A stretch of DNA of 64,000 bases, from NCBI GenBank assembly GCA_021521415.1, contig JAIQDT010005832.1, positions 87,995-151,994 of the forward strand. Direction: 5' to 3'. Under the pieces are notes generated by a model. It saw only the letters and a list, made by a program, of their open reading frames with translations, was not told the origin of the DNA and made no database searches. Shown here one piece after another: positions 34,321-46,071 of this stretch; within the stretch, counting starts at the first letter, position 1; each line of letters begins with the position of its first letter. The translations under genes and the position numbers were made by a program. Origin of the DNA: Bidens hawaiensis. Its lineage: Eukaryota; Streptophyta; Magnoliopsida; Asterales; Asteraceae.

Positions 34321-37300
34321 GCTATCTTATAAAGGGAAGGAGCGCCAACAAGTAGTAGGTATCAGGTACAACACACAGCACCTACACGAGCGTCGATTTT
34401 TTAGGGTTTGGTCAATGATGAAGAATGCTTGTAAATTGTTAACACACCCACAAAAACAAATATATAAGCTTCCATATATACTTTGTTCAGCTTGTTGGAT
34501 GAACCTTTCTAATATAAGAAGAAGAAAGTGAACAGTATGGGGGTTAGATCAAACAAAACACCTCAATATACACATTGTTTGGATAAGCCTTCGCTCATGT
34601 TACTTATGAATTAAGATAGATTCCTTTTTATTAATCCATAGTTTTCGTTAGCCCAATAAAATAATATTTGTGTTTTTATTGTTTATTTTTGTGTTTTTCA
34701 AAATAGTTTTATTTTTTTTTATTATTATTTTTTTTTAAATTAGGGTACTAGAAATGAGAATTACATGTGAATGTGATTAAAGTGTTTTAGAGTAGTTAAA
34801 AACATAAATGACATGAAATTGTAGAATTTGTGAAACTATGGTACATGAAATGAGCATCACTCCCACCCTAATATTTTTTCTCATTTCCAAATCTCAACAT
34901 GCTTTATCCTTTCCAATTTCCATGAAAACAATTTTTGAATAAAATTTGACATATTAAAGTATTTATTCATATAAAAAACATGAAAAAGTTACAACATAAT
35001 TTTGCTGTTCTAAAGTACATAACTTGTCTAAAATGCATGTATTGATATCAAAAAGCATTTTAAAATAATGACACTGCACCCATTGACGGACCTATGATTT
35101 TTTGCCAACGTGGTCCCAATTTTTTCGGTTTACAAAATTTTCGGGTCGGTCGTTATTCGGGTCGGGTCGAGGCGATGAGCATAATAAAACACGGAAATAT
35201 GGTGTCATTGGAAACGAGTAAGTAGAAAAAATATAGATTAGAAACTAGATAGAACATAGACTTTTAATTCATTTTTATTCATACGCGAAAAAATATGCAA
35301 AACCGATGTTGTCATTATATATGTTGCATGGTGATAATGACTATATGAGAGAGACTAACGAAAAACACAAATACCCTAACTAAATAACTAATATTGACTA
35401 GGATATAAAAAAACATATAAAACATATAAAAACAGTAAAAACAAAGTATGGTGAGACTTGAGCCTACAACTTCTCAAATGAAAAACAAGAGACTTTCAAC
35501 TAGACCAATTTAACCTTTACAATATGGGTTCCAAATATTAATTTTTATAGGGTTCTTACAGAACTAAATATATCGCCTCTTAGTAATTTTTAAAAAATAT
35601 TGGTATTCCGGGCGGCGATGGGTTCTATATGGTCCGCCGCTGAATACACCTTATATTGTTCAAAATTTGATAAATTGATATCTTGTTTTTTTTTCTTTTT
35701 TTTTAAAAAAAAAGGAAAAAGAGAGAAAGAACTCAAAAAATATTATTTTGACCATTTTATTTTAAAATGTAAGCAGTTATTGTTTTAAAACATTGTATTG
35801 TAAGTGAAAGCATTTTAGACAAAATATAGGTAAGATTTTATTATTGTAAAATCAGCTAAAAACATGTTAAAATGTCACGAAAATAAAAACACACAATAGT
35901 CTTCTTTACACATATTTGTTACTTGTTGATGTCTCGAAAATGATTTTTTGTCTTCTAGACTATAAAGTTATATCCTGACTTTAAACATATTCTTTTGACA
36001 GTAATAACATGTTATTGTTTTGTTTAAAAGGTCAAAGTTTTACCAGCATATAACGATCATCTTTATCAGGTGCTTGTATTTTTGAAATATTATACTTTGT
36101 ACATACAAATGTATAAACTATTTATATAAAAACCATCGAACAAACTTATTTATATATAATTTTGTTGTCATTGTGTACCGTATACCTATATACACGCACA
36201 CAATATAGTATGCACACGTGTAGGTCACAAACAATTTAACTAATTTGCCCACATATATATTTTTTAACTTCAGAAATTATGAGTGAGAACAAGTGTACAT
36301 AGATAAGTATATCTCTAGCCCAAAAGATATAAAATCATAGTCATATAAGTGTTTAATTTTTTTGTATGAATTCACACTTTGAAATACAAGAGACATAGTT
36401 TTGTACATGTTTTTCACATTATCATGCCATTTTGGTCAACACATGCACCACTATATGATGCTCTCAAATTACTTTTGAATTTTGGGATATGGAGCACACG
36501 ACTATGTAATAAAACTCTAGAGTCAAGTGTTGTTAAATATGTCATAAATATATTTTTTTAAATATAATTTTCAGTAATTAATCCTTGTATTCTTTTGGCG
36601 TTCACTAATGTGCGTGATGTATGGTTTCAAATGGTAAACCCGAATGAGATTATGCTAAGAATTCTATAGCTAGAAAAGGAATTTTAAACTCGTCGGTGAA
36701 AGATCATTGACACCTTTATTTGTACAAACACTTTGTACATTTTAAGTGTTGTTGATATATGATTTTATAAACTTATGGTGTAAAACACGATAAGTACAAT
36801 TTACAAAATACATACTAAACGCACTTGAGCATATAGATCCCTCAACTCAGTGCAAAGGCCCTATCAACTCCGTCACAACCTTTCCTATCAACTCCGTCAC
36901 AACCTTTTCTTACACACCTTGCGATCATATTTACAATCACTCCATCATCATCACAAAACAATAAACTTAAAGAGCTTGTATATGTCTATACCTTAATGAT
37001 AATGTTCTAATGTTTGTCATATAATCGCCATTCACCTCGAAAAGCTCGAAATTTGAAACTTATCGAAGTTTTTAACAAAGTTACTCCATGAATGCTGCAA
37101 ACCCTTCATAAAAACATTCGAGGGACTTTTAAATGCTTTCATAAATAAAAATAAATTTCTAACTTAAGTCCAAAATTTCTAAAGGTGTCCTATTCATAAT
37201 TTTCCATAAGTAAGAAATTATTAAACGATTAAATCTCATTGCTTGGACCACTTGAGACTAAACTCGATTTAAACAAGATGTGACTACAATAATTATTCCA

Positions 37301-37327
37301 CGACTTCAATGACAATAGGGGAAAAAT
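34321..37327. other. Intergenic, AT-rich, repeat debris
   Basis: No gene seen. Around 35090-35650 the sequence resembles a decayed transposon, with weak inverted ends (GACGGACCTAT near 35096, GGCGGACCATAT inverted near 35627). It also has a tRNA-like stretch on the minus strand, about 35452-35520 (TTGGTCTAGTTG ... GGCTCAAGTCTCACC). A 24-bp unit with TATCAACTCCGTCACAACC is tandemly doubled at 36860-36907. Confidence 0.4.
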
Positions 37328-37848
37328 TAGGGACGGCAATGAGTCGGGTTTGGGTCGGGTTTAGGTATTCCCAAACCCATACCCGGTTATGAAAGTCTGT
37401 CCCAAACCGTCGGGTTTTAATCGGGTAATTACCCATCGGCTTCGGGTTTCTTATCAGATTTTGATAAAATAGCTGTCGAGTATACCCGGCTCAATACCCA
37501 CTAGGTTTCTACGGGGTTTTGACAAAATGTAACTAATAGATTACAAAGATGGTTACCATGGAGATAAACGTCTCAAATAATTGACATAAATAAGTTACGA
37601 CAAATAATATATTTGGAATATGGTGTGTGTGTGTGTGTATAATAAGCTATATCGGGTACATCCGGTATATAATCGGGTAAATGGGTTTATGTTATCGGGT
37701 AATCGGGTATATTAGAAACCCAAACCCGTCCCAAGCCCGCGGAAAATTTCAAAACTATTCCGAAACCCGTCCCAAACCTTAATGGATCGGGTATTACCCG
37801 TCCCATTTATGTCGGGTTTATCGAGTTCGGGTTTCTTTGTCATCCCTA
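37328..37848. mobile_element. hAT-type MITE with perfect target duplication (521 bp)
   Basis: Ends TAGGGACGGCAA and, inverted, TAGGGATGACAA. The 8-bp flanks GGAAAAAT are identical on both sides. The interior is full of GGGTCGGGT/ACCCGACCC motifs and a GT microsatellite at about 37624-37638. The left half is also found truncated at 45249-45445. Confidence 0.9.
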
Positions 37849-38597
37849 GGAAAAATAAAAAAAAAAGGACCATACTCGTGAAGTTACCCTATTCATTTTT
37901 ATTGTACTAATTTGGATACATCATTATTGGTTTATTATTATTTTCTTTAATTTTTATTGTGTTAATAATAATTAAACGGATAACAATTGATAATTATAAT
38001 AATTTTTTTGTATTATTAATAATAACAAATACCTAATTACTATTATTATTTTGTTGTTATTAGTGATATGAATTAATTATACGGATGATCTCTATTGTAT
38101 GTTCAAATTCTGGTTTTGGTCTTAAGTACGAGAGAATATACTTACTACAAGTCTCAAGATATAAAAGAACGTAACATGATTAGCGGATGTCACATGGTTG
38201 TCCTAGCATGTTCCATCCCATTATTATTACTATTAATATTAATATAATCTAATTTTATTATTTAACCCAATGAATCAGTTTTCATTAAAAAACTAACCGA
38301 TGTTTTTAAGTATTTAATGGACTAAACTTGGAATAAGTAGTTCAACCTCATCAGATTTGGTCAAATTCTCTTTATATTTGAGCTCTAAATAAAAAAGTAA
38401 TTAGTTTTCATTTAAGTAATTTGTTTACTTTAAAATGTGTTTTTAAGAATTAAGATTATATTTTATTTTCTTGGTGGTGAAACTCAAACATTGATGACCA
38501 AAATTATCAAGCCCATAACATAAACGCGTCTCACCAAAAGTAGTGGGCTTACAAAAAAAGATAATACCAAACCTTGAGGAAGTTGGGTATTTGGGTT

Positions 38598-39102
38598 TAG
38601 AGGTGCGTAAATTGGGTTTTCAAATACCGGTTTTGGTATGGAACCGGGTTTGAGTATGGCCGGGGATTGCTAAATCGGGCATTTCTAATACTCGGACTGG
38701 GTTCAGGTCCGTTTATTGGCTTAAAAACCATACCTTAAGCATCAGGTTTGGGTCGGGTATAGAACTGGGTACCCTATTTCTGGGTATTGAAAAAACCCAA
38801 TTTTCAGGCTTTATTCCGGGAATTTTTGGGATAGATTGAATTTTTAAGGGATTGCACTTTTTAAGGAGTATTTTTCGGGTGTAGATCGGGTATTGGAAAA
38901 ACCCGATTCCGGTTTTTGGGTATTACGGGGTACAAATTGGTCTGGTTCCGGGTACGGGTTTCGGTACTGAAATGCATACTCTAATTTTACCCTACAGGTA
39001 GAGTCGGGTACGGTTTCGGGTACAAAAAATCCGGGTATAAAAAAACCAGGTTTAAGGTTTTTTCTGGTCCGGGAACAGAGTTCGATTTTTTTTTCACCTC
39101 TA
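38598..39102. mobile_element. hAT-type MITE with target duplication (505 bp)
   Basis: Ends TAGAGGTGCG and, inverted, TAGAGGTGAA. Flanks are TTTGGGTT (38590-38597) and CTTGGGTT (39103-39110), 7 of 8 bases alike. The interior is rich in GGGT/ACCC motifs as in the 37328 copy, but the sequence differs. The 126-codon frame inside it is not a gene. Confidence 0.85.
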
Positions 39103-41242
39103 CTTGGGTTACCGGGTACTTGTGCAATTATATAAACACGTAGTATGAAAAAACTAGAATAGAAGTGTTTGATGGTGACTATGATGTTATGTTTATGAGA
39201 AGGAAGTAAGTGTGAACATAACAAGTGCCAATTGTTGGTCCCTGTGTGAAATCCTGAAACCGGTGCGACAAAATAAAAACAATATGAAATTAATTTAAAA
39301 GAAACAAATTAACTTAAAAAACTATAATTGTAATAAAAATTAACATATATTTAATTGAAAATTACAACATAGTACAAAATAAAAATAACATTTCATTACA
39401 TTAATCCCCAATGTTATGTTATACCATTGCACGCTTTCGTTACTCGTGCTAGCATCACATTCAACGCTGCTCCGCCCAAATCATTATGCGCCTTTAGGAA
39501 GAAGACCGTATCTTTGCCCGTTTGTTGTCATTGCACCAACTTAGTTGTTTTTGTGTCGGAATATAATAAGAACGTGAGAGATAATTATCAAGATTATGAA
39601 AAATATGAAATTTTGAGTGTGTTTATAGATCTTTTTTGTTGGTAAAAAAAATAATAAATAGTTCAATGACTATATACAACAGTTATAACAACTAATTGGT
39701 CTTCAGGAAGATAACCTCGATCGGGGTGTGAATGTTGCGGCATCGAGAGGAGCCCACTGATGCTCTCCCTTGTACCGCACCCACCATCATCCAACTTGTT
39801 ACAGATGTGTCGCCTCAACCCTTCCCGCATCCATTGTGCTAGCACACCCTATACCCTAAACACTTGATTATAAATACAATGCCAAGGTTGTTACTTATTT
39901 GAATCATTCTCTGAATTAATCATGTGATGTTGGGGAAATTACTGAAAATCGGGTTATCCTAGAAGATTCTGAGAGTCATGATTCACTTTCACTTCAAAAT
40001 TATTTGTAGTTCACAAATCCTTTGATTGGATAAAACTCAGATTGAATTGAGTAAGAATCAAGAGATTTTTGAATCAGAAAAAAAAATCGTATGATCAAGA
40101 AACGATTATAAGGTTTGGGTCCTTAACTGCCATTGGCAGTTATCATGTATTCCACCCAGCCAGGGATTCTGCCCATTGGACCCCGCCAAAGGGGCGTTGC
40201 CACTTCGAACCCCCATTACTTAGGGACATCACATGGTTATTAAACTATAATAAGGTCAAATAAGTGTGCACTCGCACCCGACTTATTTCAATTCATATTA
40301 CAATTAGCTTGATCAACAAGTTAATTCAATTATACTAGGGATGTAATCTTCATAACCACCTTCATGATACACATGACTGACAAGTGTACGGAGAGATTAA
40401 CAAATAGTTTTTTCAGGTCCAATATAACTCTATGAGCCACATAGACAAATGTGGTGTGTAAAGATCCATGATGATGTATGAAGATCCGTATACTAAAATA
40501 GCCAACATGTAACACCTTTAATCTTACGGAGTCTATTGAAACACATGATGAGTGAGTTGAGTTTTTATTTATCTTTATTATTTTAATATCTGCTTTATAA
40601 TATAAAAAGTATAAAATATAAGCTTGGAAATTGGATTGTTGGATAGTTGCTTAGATTCTGCGTTTTTTAGTGCGTGTTACATGCGCGTGCGTAGGCAACG
40701 GAGGAAAAGTGACTCCACGCGTAAAATGAGGACAACTAAAACACAGGTTTTCTGGCAATCCTGCTTACACGGTGTTCAAGTAATTCAAATATATAAATTT
40801 AGAAATGTATTAAATATATATTAATATACAATAATTAAACATTAATTTTATGCTTAATAAATATATATGGTTTTAACCTATTTGTAATAGTATTGATTAA
40901 TGTTTTTTTTTCAAACAACCAACAAACATATATTTGTCTAGTACTTCGTACGAGCTGACCCAATGAAAAATGTCATCACCAGCTAATCTAACCCAGCCGC
41001 ACGGAGATCTAAAGTGCCTCCAAGTTATCACTAGTTTTGGGTAAGCTCACTTGCCAGAAAGCCCACTGCTGTTAAACTCGAATGCCATAAAGATCTAATT
41101 GAATATCACAAAGATCTCAGTTTACTTCATTGACCCACTCATTGAGTGACCCATATCCCCTAAAGTGTAGTTGTCCAATGGATTAAACATGAATCTGCGT
41201 TAAGAAACTCATGTTTTCTACCACTGCATCACATTTGAAAAA
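39103..41242. other. Intergenic, nothing firmly recognised
   Basis: A patch at 40110-40235 is GC-richer than its surroundings (CCCGCCAAAGGGGCGTTGCC) and has the look of a dispersed repeat, but I could not assign it. A 60-codon minus frame at 39663-39845 has no recognisable family. Confidence 0.4.
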
Positions 41243-41782
41243 GGGAAAATTCCCATAATAGCTCATTTAGAGAATGTGTTTCCAAGTTTATCCCCCCCCC
41301 CCAAATTCAAGTTTCCAACTTTGTCCCTTTAGTATCTCGTCGCCGGCGACATGTTAGCGAACACCGACGATGTGTTAACATAACATAGGGTTGACAATGC
41401 GTTATGTTGCTAACATAGGGTAGCAGCGATGCGTTAATGTTTAAAGCAGGGGTTCCACGATGCGTTAGCTGATAACGCATCGCTGCTACCCTATGTTAGC
41501 AACATAAACGTATCTCGTCGCCGACGACATGTTAGCGAACACCGACGATGCGTTAACATAACATAGGGTTAACGATGCGTTAATGTTGCTAACATAGGGT
41601 AGCAGCGATGCGTTATCAACTAACGCATCGCTGCTACCCTACGTTAGCAACATAACGCATCGTCGGTGTTCGCTATCATGTCGTCGACGACGAGATACCA
41701 AAGGGACAAAGTTGAAAACTTAAATTAATGGGGATAATTTTGGAAATACATTCTTTAAATGGGCTATTATTGGAATTTTCCC
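41243..41782. mobile_element. Foldback MULE-type MITE with 9-bp target duplication (540 bp)
   Basis: Ends GGGAAAATTCCCATAATAGC and, inverted, GGGAAAATTCCAATAATAGC. TTTGAAAAA (41234-41242 and 41783-41791) is a perfect 9-bp duplication, the hallmark of Mutator-like elements. The inverted arms extend inwards for about 200 bp. The inner part contains a duplicated unit of about 180 bp beginning GTATCTCGTCGCC (41333 and 41513). The words GATGCGTTA and TAACGCATC occur many times, so the whole element can fold on itself. Confidence 0.9.
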
Positions 41783-41785
41783 TTT

Positions 41786-42158
41786 GAAAAAACATATGAA
41801 TTAATGTTAAAGCTTAAAAGTAAGAATGAGAACTTTGACAAATTGATTAGATTGTTTAGACTTTGTTAATTTATTTTCATAACACTGAAAATTTTAAATA
41901 GTTGAAGAATTAATAAATTACATACTTACATTAGTTTTTTTTAAGAGGAATGAATAATCTTAAAAAAAAAAATACTTTATTTTCCATCTTTAAATATATA
42001 TAAAAAACACATAATTTTATAATAAAATAGTTGATATTATTCATTTTAGACTATGTAGTGTGGATACATCTCATTCATTGTTAGCGTCGCTTGTCCAGTG
42101 CTTTCCTACATCCGTGTGTGGTCGTGCTCCAATGTCTTCATTTCAACTACGCTCTCCG
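41786..42158. other. Distal upstream region of the U-box gene
   Basis: AT-rich, no gene or repeat recognised apart from the right target duplication of the foldback element. Confidence 0.4.
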
Positions 42159-42344
42159 TTGACCATTTCTCCCATCAACTATTTCTAAACTACCGTTTCA
42201 AACTCTAGACAATGGTCAACATTCAACCTTTGTCTTCCTCTCATCTCATCTCATCTCATGTTTTTACGAATCAATTTCTATGACTATCCCACCAACTTTT
42301 CAAACTTCAAAAGCCGCGTTTGCATACTTATTTCTATAAATATA
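42159..42344 (+). promoter_or_regulatory. Promoter of the U-box gene: two W-boxes and TATA box
   Basis: TTGACC at 42159-42164 and its inverse GGTCAA at 42214-42219 are W-box cores bound by WRKY factors. TATAAATATA at 42335-42344 lies about 115 bp before the ATG. Some relatives of this U-box type are elicitor-induced, so WRKY control is plausible but inferred. Confidence 0.55.
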
Positions 42345-42457
42345 TACGTCCACACCAACTCATATCCATTATTATTCTTTCATACAAAGTTAACAAAAAC
42401 AATATAAATTTGAAGTCTTTTTGATTCTTTATAGATACTTAAAACAAAAACCCTAAA

Positions 42458-43813
42458 ATGATTTCCGCATATAGGAACCGAAAAGCAGCAAGAAATGCTA
42501 ACAAGATGATCAAGAAACTTGCTGAAGTAGAAGTAGAGGTTGATCATGATCAAGTTATCGTACCGGAGGTTTTTCGGTGTCCAATATCACTAGAATTGAT
42601 GAAAGATCCGGTGACATTATCAACCGGGATAACATACGATAGAGAAAACGTCGAAAGATGGATTTATGAAGACGGAAAGAACACGTGTCCAGTGACCGGT
42701 TTGGTGTTGACTAGCCTTGAGCCGGTACCGAACCATACTATTAGAAGGATGATTCAAGATTGGTGTGTTGAGAATAAGTCGTATGGGTTTGATCGAATCC
42801 CGACCCCTCGAGCCCTGCCTAGCGCTTCTCAAGTGTCGAACATTCTTTCGAAGATTGTGTTGATGAGGGATAAGGGTAATGTAGAAGGTGTTATGGAGTT
42901 GATGGGAAAGATTAAGGATTTAGCAAAAGAAAGTGAGAGGATGAAGAAATGCATTGTGTCAAACGGGTCGGGTCGAGTATTGACCGAGACGTTCGAGGCG
43001 TTTTCTTATGATCAAAATCAAGAAAACGTCTTGGTTTTGGAGGAAATTTTGTCAGGGTTAACCCTAATTCTTCCGTTTGACCAAGAGACCAAGTCTGGTC
43101 TAGGGTCAAACGAAAATTTAGGTACCATTGTAAAGATTTTAAAGGTTGGAACTTTATCGGGACGAAGGAATGCGGTGTTGGTACTTAAAGAACTCCTTTC
43201 GACCGATCAAACGAAACTTGAAGAATTCGCGGAAGTTGAAGGAAGTATTGAAGGTTTAGCAAAACTTGTGAAGGAGCCAATTGACCCTACCACAACAAAT
43301 GCTGCATTGCTAGCTATTTACCATTTGGTCACTCCATCAACTTCTTTTAACCAAAAGGAAACCCTAATTACAACATTTCTTGACATGGGCTTAACCGAAA
43401 AGATAATAGAAATGCTTGTAGATTGCACAAGAGGCGTATGCGAAAAGGCGTTAGGTGTACTCGAAGGTCTTTGTAGCATTGATCAAGGGCTAGAAAAATG
43501 TTACGCCAATGCGTTAACCGTCCCCGTTCTGGTGAAGAAACTCTTGCGTATTTCGGATATTGCGACTGAGTTTTCGGTTTCGATAATTTGGAAGTTGAGC
43601 AAGAATGCTAAGAGTATTGGAGAGGAAGAAGATGTGGCCATTGAAGCACTTCAAGTAGGAGGTTTTCAGAAGCTTTTGTTGTTGTTGCAAGTTGGTTCTT
43701 CTTTGAAAACTAAGGAGAAGGCTTGTGATTTGTTGAAGGATTGGAATTTGCATAGAGGGAGAGTTGAGTGTATTGAATCTATGGATTTCATGAACCTTAA
43801 AAGACCATTTTGA
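42458..43813 (+). CDS. U-box E3 ubiquitin ligase with ARM-like repeats (PUB20/PUB21 type)
   Basis: A single-exon gene of 451 codons. The U-box spans about residues 35-108: FRCPISLELMKDPVTLSTGITYD, with its proline-rich turns, then WI, CP and NHTIRRMIQDWC. U-boxes bind E2 enzymes and so direct ubiquitin to targets. The rest, about residues 130-440, is leucine-rich and helical with repeated LL, VLE and ALG patterns, as in the armadillo repeats of plant U-box proteins, which bind substrates. There is no signal peptide or membrane segment, so the protein is cytosolic or nuclear. Length and the lack of introns fit the PUB20-PUB24 group. The substrate cannot be told from the sequence. Confidence 0.93.
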   Translation: MISAYRNRKAARNANKMIKKLAEVEVEVDHDQVIVPEVFRCPISLELMKDPVTLSTGITYDRENVERWIYEDGKNTCPVTGLVLTSLEPVPNHTIRRMIQDWCVENKSYGFDRIPTPRALPSASQVSNILSKIVLMRDKGNVEGVMELMGKIKDLAKESERMKKCIVSNGSGRVLTETFEAFSYDQNQENVLVLEEILSGLTLILPFDQETKSGLGSNENLGTIVKILKVGTLSGRRNAVLVLKELLSTDQTKLEEFAEVEGSIEGLAKLVKEPIDPTTTNAALLAIYHLVTPSTSFNQKETLITTFLDMGLTEKIIEMLVDCTRGVCEKALGVLEGLCSIDQGLEKCYANALTVPVLVKKLLRISDIATEFSVSIIWKLSKNAKSIGEEEDVAIEALQVGGFQKLLLLLQVGSSLKTKEKACDLLKDWNLHRGRVECIESMDFMNLKRPF

Positions 43814-44059
43814 ACAAAAGTGTAGTTTTAGGAACATTATTTATTTGTTAAGCTAACAATATTTGTAGAAAAATAATTCTTTTGCACATAAATATAGTTT
43901 TAGAGGTACATAATTAATTGTATTGATCACTTCATTTTATTAGTTTTGGCCTTTTGGTGGAATTTGGCAGGTTTATTTTATAATAATTACACGAGTATGA
44001 AACTATGAATAGTTGCTTTCTTTCCAAAATCAGAATCATAAAAACAAAACTTCTTATAA
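43814..44059. other. 3' flank of the U-box gene
   Basis: AT-rich sequence, probably the 3' UTR at its start. No other feature. Confidence 0.4.
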
Positions 44060-44277
44060 GGTAACACTTGTTCCAAACGGACCCGGGGGGGGGGGGGGTA
44101 TTTGTCGCCGGCTTCTGTTGTTTTGTTATTATTTATATCGTGTTTGTGAAATATATATATATATGTGTGTGTGTCTACAACACCATTACACCCCAAAAAC
44201 AAAAACCTATCATTTGCTGACTGGGCGTCACATTGCGTAAAACGCTCCATTTTGTAGCCCCTCCACTACACATAGCC
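44060..44277 (-). mobile_element. Harbinger-like MITE, one end preserved
   Basis: Read on the minus strand it begins GGCTATGTGTAGTGGAGGGG next to TAA, then GCGTTTTACGC and CGCCCAGTCAGC, just like the copy at 45474. The far end is lost around a poly-G run at 44085-44098. Confidence 0.6.
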
Positions 44278-45248
44278 TAAGTGAAAACTATTTAAAAGTC
44301 ATCCATCCAAAATCGTCCTCATCCAAATTAATGCATTTAAATTCGGTGTCCTTTTATCATACACAATCGACCTCATTCGTTGGCAATCGTCCCATGTTTA
44401 ATGACAACAAGAAACCTCTGGATTGTAAGTTAAGTCCCATGTTTTCGTTATTAATGGTTTCTTATATTCTCGTTCATCTAGATCCTTAGTAAATACAAGT
44501 AGACACATTTGTCCCATGTAACGAATTATTCTCATTCACAAATCACAACCAATGCATATAAGATGTGCTAGCAAATGTGTTCGAGATTGAACATTCCTTA
44601 TTGTCTTCTCTTCTATGCATGGACAATTTCATATTTGCTTACACCATCTTATTAGGACAAAACCGTCTTTGATACCATTTATAACATCAAACCCCTTATA
44701 CCTACCAATATTCATCGTTTTACTAACCAGAACTAATATTGTATTTGTTTTTTTGTGTTACCATGTGAAAACTATTTATAAAGTTTTTCAAGTGAAATTG
44801 CTCTCAACCTAACACGTAAAATATTGTGGAGTTTTCTTTTCAGCAACAACGATCAATCGTGTTGCTGATTTTTCAAGATCGAGTCTTTTTGTTTTTTTTA
44901 CCCAATATCTCTCATGTAGTTGATAGACGCGGGATTTTCCAAAGATGTCAAAAACATGTTTGTTATCTTTAATTAGTATATACTATTTATTCATTTTACC
45001 CTTCAAAATAATGCAGAAAACATGCCTAAAAAGTAAAATGTTGACTATTCAAACATCAACATTTTATTCCATATATTATATTTCACCCATTCACACATTA
45101 GTCATGTTTACATCCTGTTGTGTTTTTGTCCGATATTCCAATTCCTATGAGGGGTATCTCCTAAAATATTAAAAAATGTAAATTTCAATCGGTTTGTTAC
45201 ATTATTGCTCAAGCCAAACCTAAAAAATAAACAGCTTTAACTCATAGT
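44278..45248. other. Intergenic, nothing recognised
   Basis: AT-rich, only chance ORFs. Confidence 0.5.
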
Positions 45249-45445
45249 TAGGAATGACAATGGGGCGAGTTTGGGACACGTTTGGGCATTTCCAAACTCA
45301 TGCCGGTTAGTAAGCCACCCCAAACCCGTTGGATATTAGTTAGATAATTACCCAAAGGGTATCGGGTAAACCCGTGAGTTTTGCGTATACCCGGCCGAAA
45401 ACCCGTATAGTATTTATTGGGTCTTGACAATTTATAACTAGTCAA
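45249..45445 (+). mobile_element. Truncated copy of the 37328 hAT-type MITE
   Basis: Starts TAGGAATGACAATGGGGCG and follows the left half of the 37328 element (CCAAAC, TAATTACCCA, GTATACCCGGC, TTGACAA) until about 45445. The right half is missing. Confidence 0.65.
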
Positions 45446-45473
45446 TTGCATCAGTTGCGTGTCTAACAACTTA

Positions 45474-45814
45474 GGCTATGCGTAGTGGAGGGGCTACAAA
45501 TTGGGGCGTTTTGCGCCGTGTGGCGCCCAGTCAGCAAGGGGTGAGAATTTGTTTTTGGGGTGTAATGGTATAGGGGCTACAAATAGTAATATAATTATAT
45601 ATATATATATATAATATACATATATGTATATATGTATATATAACGCACACACATATCCATACATGCCGGCTCCACCACCTGAAATTCGCCCCTTCTTCTG
45701 GGCGATGAGAAGAACTCGCCCCGCCCCTTTTCGCCCAAAAATCGGCGGGGTGGGGGGGGGGGGGGGGTGTTCGCGCCCTAAATCGCCCAAATTGTAGCCC
45801 CATTACATATGACC
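45474..45814. mobile_element. Harbinger-like MITE (341 bp)
   Basis: Ends GGCTATGCGTAGTGGAGGGG and, inverted, GGTCATATGTAATGGGG, both followed by CTACAA. TTA lies on the left. The right flank is TATTA, so the duplication is not exact. It contains an AT microsatellite (45597-45643) and a poly-G run near 45755. Confidence 0.65.
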
Positions 45815-46071
45815 TATTAGTTTCTTGTTCTTTAATTTTCTTGAGATATTGTCATATTCTTTAAATCTCCAGAAAGTTAAAAAGGAAATATATCTTCGAC
45901 TCATTTTAAATATTATGGGGGTTGCGGCGCATCTTGTTACCTGTTTGTCTGCCACTTTATTATAGTTGTTTTAAGTTTAACGAGAAATCGATTGTTACTT
46001 CACAAAAAGAAAAAAAAACATTATATCTCTAGAACATATATATCAAGTTAAAGGTGTGACTGTGTGAGTAT

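Noticed and set aside
38844..39224. 126-codon minus-strand frame
   Set aside because: It lies mostly inside the hAT MITE at 38598-39102 and reflects GGGT repeats.
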